The notes beneath the pieces were generated by a model. The model worked only from the letters and a program-made list of their open reading frames with translations, was not told where the DNA came from and searched no databases. From NCBI GenBank assembly GCA_963970005.1, contig CAXAMN010001237.1, positions 240,145 through 304,144 on the forward strand: a stretch of DNA of 64,000 nt. Direction: 5' to 3'. Of the stretch, positions 57,701 to 64,000 are shown piece by piece. Position numbers and translations under genes: made by a program. Each line of letters starts with the position of its first letter. The first letter of the stretch is position 1. Origin of the DNA: Durusdinium trenchii. Its lineage: Eukaryota > Sar > Dinophyceae > Suessiales > Symbiodiniaceae.

Positions 57701-60700
57701 CTCGGCAGGTCCACGAACAATGGGACTGGTATGCCAGTCTGGCAAGCAACATCGGTTGGAGGCCATCCCTAGTAGGTGGAGTTTTCAGGTCGAGCCCCCG
57801 ACCCTCGACCCTCGAAGGCAGCGAGCTGCACTTCCACCGGATTGCCCCGATGCTCAGGATGGGCATCGATGCGGACTCCCGGGCGAAGCCGAAGCTGGAC
57901 TGTCAGGAGGACGGCATCCTCAAGTTCTCCGGCCGCTGGGCGGCGAGAGCTGCAGATCCAGATCCAGATCTGGAGCGAGGGAGATGGAGCGAGGGAGATA
58001 GAAGGGCGGCAGATGTGGCGGCATAATCGTTCTTTTTTCTTGGAAGGATGAGGGGCTTTTCTGTGCGAGGGGAGGGGCGACGGCTAAAAGAAGGGGTTGA
58101 CAGTTGACTCTCGCTGTGGCGCCGATCTATAGGCCCCTAGCAATTGCAAGATCATTAAAAGAAAGGTTGACCTGGATTGAAGGGAAAAAGCCCTAGTCAA
58201 ACCAGGCAAAGGCTACTAAATCAATGGTGGTTGGACTCCTAGAGTAGGTATTCTGTCCAATCAGCTGTGGGGTTTTGGAGGTTCTGAAAGTCTCCTGAGC
58301 ACAGCAAAGCATGTTCCGAATTGGATGGAATCGTAGAATAAAGTAACAGTACTTCATAGTACTTCTATACTTACCCTACAGGCTACAACTAATTACGGAT
58401 GTACAATGACATATTGATTTATTCTTGTCTTTGCTTCCTTACATGTCGATATCACATATTCAAACACCTAGTGGATCCTTCCCCCGGTGTTTTTGTGGAA
58501 CATTTTGCTGAAAGGTTCCAGGTGGAAAGAAACTAACCAGCACAGGAAGCAACAGATTCTTCACTGATTCGGTGTTTTCCAGGGAGATTCCAGGCCCATT
58601 TTGCCGAGCAGTTTCAGCATTTTGGAGCCATTTCTATCTCTTTCATGCTTGGCTTAGGCCCCTCAGGACCTATGATCCAGTATCCCGCTGGACGCGACGA
58701 ACGCGACGTCACACCTCCCAGGCCTCTTCCAGCGGTCGCTGGGCGACGAGTTCGGCAACGCCATCCGCGGAGATATCTCCAAGCTGACGGCCTCCTATGG
58801 CGTGATCATCGTGGCTTGGGACACGAGAGCTTAACATGAACTTCCGATTTCGGGTCTTTCCCTTCACCGGATCTTTCCGCGCGTGGAGCGGTTTCGTCCG
58901 GATAAAAAGCCGCGACGCGAGGAGTCCTTTTCTGCCAAACATTGTTTGCAGAGGGAGCAGAGGGTTGGAAGGCCATTGGATGGATATCTGGCTCGGCTCG
59001 GCCATTTGGCCCTGGGGACTCGGTCTATGAGAAAAACGTTCGTTCCGAAGAGCGGTGACCAGAAGCCTCTTTGGAGTGGTGCTTAATGCGAATATAAATA
59101 TAATAGCCTCCTACTAAAGGTTAGAAGGGGTGTCCCTAAAACCCACCTGTTTGGAAGGTCCTGGTATAGAACATACATGCTCATAGCTTATGATCCTTAT
59201 AGCCTGAAACTGGGGTTTCGAAAGCCGGTCGAAACCTGGGTCTCGTTGCTTCGTTTCACCAAGCTCTGGCCCAGCTGAGGTGTACTGCGCCGTCCTTTGG
59301 CTGAGAGAGGGCGGAGACGGAGCCACAGGAACGGTCGGGACTCACCCGAACGGTTTTGAGGCGATCAGGCGATGGTTCGTTGGCCCGGTCAGTGAATCCG
59401 CTTCTGAAGATCTCTTTAGTTCCCTGGTTGCTGGAGTAAATCCAACCACCAGCCTTTTGGATCCAATGATCCAAGGACGTCGGTTCCGGGCTTGGTGGAT
59501 TCAAACTCCGGGTTGGGGAGGTGCCCCCCGCTGAACACTCCACATGGACCCTGAAAACCACTGGTTTGTAGATGTTTGTAGAGGAAAGCAGTTGGACTTA
59601 GGGTGCCATGAAACCCGGGTGCATGTGAGTGACATGAGGAGTGTACATGTTTTGTTTCAGCCGGATTGGATACCTGAGAAGGAGGAAGTGGTTTGGGCCT
59701 CCCCACTTTCACCGATTCAATTCCACCACTTCCCGGCCCCGTTCCCCAAACCCTCACCTGCCACGTCTCCGCCATCCGTATCCCTCCGTCCACCCCCGCA
59801 CCGGCTGAACACGGTCCGCTCGGCTCCGCCGAGTTCATGCTGGGCAAGTGCGACGCGGTGCACAGCGGCGCCGCCATGGCCTTCGTGGCGGTGGGCATCG
59901 TCGGACTGACGATCGCCTCCACCTTGGGATTGATGGGCTACTTCCAGGTGCCCAACGGCCACGTGGTGGCGACGTGGGGGGCAGATGGGCGGAATCGGAG
60001 GAAGATGAAAGATGAAAAGGGTGTGAATCCTCTCATATTCCGGCTCAGAATGTCTCACAGTCTTTTCTTCAACCCCGAACGCCCAAGCTGTGCATCCAAG
60101 ATTCTCCGCAACGGGGATCGACGTCCATATCCATCCCTTTGTTGCACATGCCCCCCACCGCACAGATCGTCCCACCGCATTCATTGCCCCGTGCTTCAGA
60201 TGACATGAAGTGCCGCACTTTTCCGCGGTCCAAGGTAACTTGAACAACAACCTCTACTTCCTGCTCTTGGGCCACCCGGCAGGAGAAACAATAAGACACA
60301 CAAAGCCTGGAAGTCCAGTTGATGACGTCGCGGATGGTCGCGGTCCGCAGTGCACGTGGCCTGGAGGAGGCCTTTTTTGTTGCGATGATCAGTGGTGTGT
60401 CTCCGCAAGTCCCACCTGCTCAGGGATCTGGAGGGCCGGAGGGCCTCCTGCATGCTGCACGCGTTGGTGCGTTGGTGGTATATTATGGTATTTGGAGGCC
60501 TGTTTTTCTAAGAGGGCTGCAGTCGTAGCTTCGCTTCAGTGGGTCTGGGGAAGACCTTTGAGGATTCCAAAGACCTTCGAGGTACGGCTTACGGCTGGAG
60601 CAGGCTTCGCCGGCGTGTGATGGTTGAACTTGTCGGGTTTGTCTAGATGGTTTGTCTTGTCGGGGGAGCGCAAGATCTATAGGTACATGTGATGCCATGC

Positions 60701-63700
60701 GTGTCTTAGCTACATTCCAAAATGTGTTTGCCAACCAACTAATTCTGAGCATGCTTCGTAAACCATGTTCGTGTGTACTACACCCTGGAAGTCTTTGGGT
60801 GACCCGAAAGGGAATTTCCATGAATTTCCTTGACTTCGGTGATGCCAATCATTTAAAACCACTCAACAACACCCTCTTTGAACAGGTCAACAGGTGGGCG
60901 GGCGCCATCCATTCGTCTCACAGACTTAGACCGACGGGCGAAAGAGACCGAGGCTTGGGTGTGGATGATGCTTTCGTGTTGACCAGCGAGTACTTGACTC
61001 ACAAACGCAACTCCCAGGCGCTCTGTGATCCACACCCTGCTAGCACCCATCGATCCGCCGGGTTTTCCGCCGTGATGTCGTTCGATCCGGCAACTCCTGG
61101 CTATCTTTCATTAAGCACTGAGTAGAAAGGGAACATCTAATATATGAACATCTTCCAAAGTTGGATGATGGGATGGTCTTGGTCAATGTCTTCTACCAAG
61201 CTGATCCAAACGTTCGATCCACCACTTTGATGATCCATGGGCTTCCTGCTTACTCCATGCGCCACATCCTGCTTTACTCTCGGGCGTTTGGTGGGAGACG
61301 TGGTGACCCTTCGCCCGACCGGTCCTTTTTTCACGACCTTCCAGCGGATCCGACCAGTGCCATGACCAGTGCCATGACCCACAGTCAGGTTCAGAAACAT
61401 GTCCAGCACGGGCACCCGGGCACTTTTTTTCTGTTTTAACTTTTGGTTTGAAAATCCCAGGACTCCAGTGTGCGACATCCGGGCACTTTGGTTCTGCTGC
61501 ATGGAGACAGACGTACACCCAACAGTTGGAAAAGGTAATTAACCATAGATATCGTGCATAGATTAAAGATGGTCTAAACCTTTGCATTGTCATGAGCTTT
61601 GCGCGATAACTATTCAGCTAAGCAGCAAGCTGCGGTGGTTTTTGGTCGCAACTTAGTGCATTCAGCATCATTCCACCATTCAGTATGATTCCGGACGTTG
61701 GGGACGCCGACCATTCAAACAGACCAACGCACTCCTCCGGATCGGGCCCTGATCCCGTGGATCGACAGACCCCGGGATGGTGGCTTTGAGGCGAGTCGCC
61801 GACTGCGGCCCTGAAAAGAAGGTTTAAACGATGTTAACACATGGTAAAGTGACTTAAGTAACGTATATATATATATATATATATCTCGTATGATATCTTC
61901 CTGGTTTTAACCTTATAAGGTGATCTGTTAAATTATTTGATGCGATTTCTATGTGCATCAATTGGGTGAATGAGATCTATGACTTTTCCCAGCTTCCTGC
62001 ACCTCCCAGTCCATCCCTGCTTTGCCGCTGCGCGCCTCGGCAGGCGGAGCTCAGTGTGCCGGAGCTCATCGCGAGGACCGCCCGCACCGGTGGCATCTCG
62101 GAGCCTCGGCGGGATGAGAGCGGAGGGGGACCCAACGCCTGCTGGTGCTTAAGCCTGAGCACCGCTTTCCACCATTTTCAGCAGTGCCATGGGTGAAGAT
62201 GAGCCTGAGGATCCATGTGAGTGGTTGCAGTTGCAGTCTCACTTGGATGAGGTACACTATATCACCTTTAGCGACCTCTAGAAAACATAGAAAAACCTTC
62301 AATCATGTCTACTCTTGAAACAAGACATCCAAGCTTTGAATCAACCTCCCAAGTTCTCCTCTGTGCTGCAATGTAACCATGTGTGTAACCTCCGCAAGAA
62401 ATATCAAGAAAGAAGCACGGAACATCCTCTCACACCGAAAAGGGAGCCCTTTCCACTCCACCTCCACCTCCACGTCCACCACCTCCACCTCCACCTCCCC
62501 CTCCACCCACCACCGAGGTGCTGATCACCTCTGCCACAGACGCCTTGGCCTTCCTCGTGGGCGCCACCACGGTGCTCCCAGCACTCAGCTGGTTCTGCAC
62601 CTACGCAGGCTGTGGCCGCGTCCCACGCGTCGTCGACGACGCGTCCACGGTAGAGTCGATCGGTCCGATCTGCAGCAGGTCGACTTCAACGCGAGGGAAA
62701 TCGAGGGAATTAGAACGGATGACATGGATGACAGGGCAAAGGATCACCAAATCCATCCAGTTAATCCAGTTACTACTTGCCCTCCATTCCATTGGCAGAA
62801 CTGTGGCAGACCTCCTGGTTCCGGGGGTTGCTTGACATTGAGCTATCAAACCAATTGTTCTTTGCAGGTTCACCACCGAGGGCCGACCTATGGCCCCCAG
62901 GTGTCTCGATTGTCCTTTGCTACACCTTCCAGCTGACCGTCTTCTTGCCCTGCCTGGCCTTGAACGCCCGACGTGCCCCGAACCAGTCCAGCCACTTCCG
63001 CGGCGTGTCTCCGAGCAGGGTGGTTCTTGGGCCGGACAGCAGCGGTCGGCAGGGTTAGCAAGCAGCGTCAGCAAGGACTGGTAGCTTGAAATTCCTGCTG
63101 ATGATCTGATACCTAGCACTTCCTGTCTGGGTGCCCTGTGAGACCTGTTTACGGGTAGGGTAGTCGAACGCCAGGACACGCAGACTGGATGATCCTGATA
63201 GATGACCTGCAAAGGTCAACCTTCCGGGGTTTGTTGGGAGAGGTCCTCGGAGAGGTGCCATGACCAACCGGCCAAGCCAGCGTTTTCTGGCTGCTTGAGC
63301 GGCAGGTACCGCCTCCAACCGCGTGGACTGCTGCTGCTGCTTCAAGGTCAAGGAGCGAGTCGATTGGGCAGCAAGGACTTGAAGTCAGATGTTGACATCT
63401 GTTGACATCCCTTGACATCTGTTGACTGTGAACGAGATGGACATAGATGGACTGTGGGCAACACGGACCTGAGGGTCATTCCATGAGGACCATGAGATCA
63501 CTGGGACCACGCTTCCAAGCCGGCACGACTCGACGACTCGGCAATCCAACCCATCATAGATGGCCAAGTGGCCACCCTTTTGAAAGGGATTGGTTGGATG
63601 GCGCCAGGAGGCCCGTAAGAATCCCCATCGCTGCCTTTTTTTGGGGGGGGGGACTCCAACCAGGAGTTCCAAAGGGCTGGTTTTGACACCCATCCAGTGA

Positions 63701-64000
63701 GTGAATGTGACAGGTGCACCCCTCTCTATCTCTATGAAGTACCCAACTGCATGGAACTGCTGGCATCATGTCATCATCATGTCATTTGCTATCCGAGCTA
63801 CTATCCTCTCTTTCATGTTTGCCTTCTTCCGTGGGCCGGCTTGGAATTCCCCCCTCCCACGCCGCGGGCGTCCGGAGTGCCAACGGCCGTGGCTTTAAGG
63901 AATTGGAAGATCCCCAGGGCTGCTGCTGCTGTTGCTTGCCCAAGTCCGTCCGGGTCGCCCAGAACCGCTCAGCTCGACGTTTTTGACGGCGACGAGCAGT
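41228..64000 (+). CDS. Patched-family sterol-sensing-domain membrane protein, 5' part, runs off the right edge
   Basis: Firm exons: 41658-41722, 42642-42744, 43552-43589, 44016-about 44107, 47130-47234, 48440-48522, 49132-49208, 51380-51433, 51906-52032, 52466-52559, 52687-52788, 56803-56956, 57818-57931, 58722-58819, 59834-59957, 60235-60270, 60953-61017, 62044-62100, 62518-62608, 62901-62974, 63900 onward. Less firm: 41228-41261 (start), 45801-45855, 52930-about 52964, 54345-54409, 55311-about 55392. The product belongs to the Patched/NPC1/RND-related group of twelve-helix transporters or receptors. The first helix is followed by SRPEKQWVP, then a Cys-rich extracellular domain, then the sterol-sensing helices with GLGVDDAFVLTSEY and TSATDALAFLVGATT. 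The second half lies outside the window. Most donors are GC or GA. Cargo and localisation (plasma or internal membrane) are inferred only from the family. Confidence 0.83.
42128..42213. repeat. (GTT)n array in a Patched intron
   Basis: GTT/GTG triplets of about 85 bp within the intron between exons 41658-41722 and 42642-42744. Confidence 0.85.
43112..43425. repeat. Tandem duplication, two units of 158 and 156 bp
   Basis: Unit 1 (43112-43269) and unit 2 (43270-43425) both begin GCCTTTGAGGGTACTGTAT and end GAGAGACCCAAGTTAT or GAGAGACCCAAATTAT. They differ by only a few substitutions and small indels. The pair lies in the GA-AG intron between Patched exons 42642-42744 and 43552-43589. Confidence 0.9.
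44108..47129. other. Patched introns around exon 45801-45855
   Basis: No other coding signal is supported. It holds a copy of the short GAAGCGATGCACTTGTT repeat twice at about 45862-45945. Confidence 0.4.
50628..51180. repeat. Diverged tandem repeats with poly-C runs in a Patched intron
   Basis: The phrase TCACGAAAGGT...GGGGATAC occurs near 50627 and 50910 and in a shorter form near 51151. TCAATTCTCTCCTGG...GTCTTCGTGAGCCTCT occurs near 50811 and 50966. The interval 50719-50800 has C runs of 9-14 bp. All lie in the intron between exons 49132-49208 and 51380-51433. Confidence 0.75.
52789..52929. repeat. (ACTT/TTCC)n pyrimidine-rich short intron
   Basis: This 141-nt GT-AG intron of the Patched gene is almost entirely tetranucleotide repeats of ACTG, TTCC and ACTT. 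Its donor is GTGAGC. Confidence 0.75.
54862..54897 (+). other. tRNA T-arm-like sequence, possible SINE fragment
   Basis: GTAGG-CTCGAGT-CCTAC forms a perfect 5-bp T-stem with a seven-base loop, and GGCTCGAGTCC differs by one base from the polymerase III B-box consensus. The 3' CAGGATCA would be an acceptor strand, but no matching 5' strand or anticodon arm is found upstream, so it is not a functional tRNA. It lies in a Patched intron. Confidence 0.35.
55859..56601. repeat. Large fold-back element with flanking direct repeats
   Basis: GTGGAACCAA/GTGGAACTAA units of 10 bp run from about 55978 to 56132, and the same units run in reverse complement from about 56230 to 56392. Between them a perfect 28-bp inverted repeat (56143-56170 with 56194-56221) has a 23-nt loop. 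ATGCGCAGCCTCCGG occurs at both 55859-55873 and 56587-56601, each preceded by AACAAT. The whole lies in the Patched intron before exon 56803. Confidence 0.85.
57622..57715. repeat. 19-bp minisatellite in a Patched intron
   Basis: About five copies of GGGTCCACCGGGGCTCCGC. Because 19 is not a multiple of three the repeat stays open in several frames and gives false ORFs on both strands. Confidence 0.85.
61863..61883. repeat. (TA)n microsatellite in a Patched intron
   Basis: About 20 bp of TATATA between exons 60953-61017 and 62044-62100. Confidence 0.8.
62455..62515. repeat. (CCACCT)n pyrimidine-rich tract before an exon
   Basis: CCACCTCCACCTCC repeats end directly at the acceptor of the exon at 62518 and probably serve as its polypyrimidine tract. 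Confidence 0.75.

Larger units (their letters stand above)
54345..57931 (+). other. Patched gene: exons of the first extracellular domain (second part)
   Basis: Exon 56803-56956 (SSSDEWQAAEVSDSTWEYAG, then GKHIAGFWALNKQ) joins in phase through a GA donor to 57818-57931 (APMLRMGIDADSRAKPKLDC then QEDGILKFSG). That exon joins through a GC donor to the next at 58722 (LFQRSLGDEFGNAIRGDI). The order matches the end of the first extracellular domain before the second membrane helix. Two earlier candidates, 54345-54409 (FEFQPTKIKTMVGGL) and 55311-about 55392 (HFWTNGVPRIRGLEQEILFE), look coding and lie in the right place, but their junction phases do not all close, so one exon or border here is wrong or missing. 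Confidence 0.6.
58722..64000 (+). other. Patched gene: sterol-sensing domain exons
   Basis: 58722-58819 (RGDISKLTASYGVIIVAW) starts the second membrane helix. 59834-59957 (MLGKCDAVHSGAAMAFVAVG then LTIASTLGLMGYFQVPN) gives the next helix. 60235-60270 is a 36-nt exon (NLNNNLYFLLLG). 60953-61017 has LGVDDAFVLTSEYLTHKRN with the paired acidic residues typical of the fourth helix. 62044-62100 has VPELIARTARTGGIS, 62518-62608 TDALAFLVGATTVLPALSWF, and 62901-62974 VLCYTFQLTVFLPCLALNAR. 63900 onward reads ELEDPQGCCCCCLPKSVRVA, the Cys-rich cytosolic loop after the sixth helix. All phases close (GC donors except GA at 58820 and 62101). Only the 59834 acceptor (AG|T) departs from AG|G; ending the 58722 exon at 58813 (GC donor) is an alternative. 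Confidence 0.85.

Noticed and set aside
57545-57866. Pro/Arg-rich frames on both strands near 57.6 kb
   Set aside because: They come from the 19-bp minisatellite.
1-64000. Dinoflagellate spliced-leader gene, rRNA, CRISPR array or phage genes
   Set aside because: I looked for the conserved spliced-leader core, rRNA-like stretches and regular repeat-spacer arrays and saw none.

Overview
The window looks like nuclear DNA of a dinoflagellate. No open reading frame is long, mixed low-complexity DNA is common, and the genes that can be read are cut into many short exons (about 35-170 nt). Their introns mostly begin with GC or GA instead of GT, and almost all end in AG followed by an exonic G. That combination of GC/GA donors with AG|G acceptors is a known dinoflagellate feature. 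I used it, plus family motifs and reading-phase bookkeeping, to splice the genes by eye; no transcript data were available.

Two genes could be assembled, both on the + strand and head to tail. (1) 21389-31623: a complete 15-exon gene for a 2-oxoglutarate/Fe(II) dioxygenase of the isopenicillin-N-synthase/clavaminate-synthase-like type, 383 residues, with HxD...H iron ligands and an RxS 2-oxoglutarate motif. All phases close and the exons total 1152 nt including the stop. (2) 41228 to beyond the right edge: the 5' part of a very long Patched/sterol-sensing-domain membrane protein gene. It contains the first membrane segment, most of the first extracellular domain and the sterol-sensing domain with its GLGVDDAF motif.

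The left third (1-21 kb) and the 31.6-41.2 kb interval hold isolated coding-looking exons that I could not connect. They include the last half of a RING finger (about 5.3 kb), a frame-shifted remnant of an ISXO2-type DDE transposase (11.1 kb), and two likely 3'-terminal exons (ending 11872 and 20530). The spaces between are intron or intergenic DNA with microsatellites, inverted repeats and short dispersed repeats.

Notable non-coding structure: a 1.46-kb dioxygenase intron packed with trinucleotide arrays; a giant fold-back element (about 55.97-56.40 kb) inside a Patched intron with 15-bp flanking direct repeats; a 157-bp tandem duplication in another Patched intron; and several short inverted repeats that recur at distant places and may be mobile or intron-forming elements.
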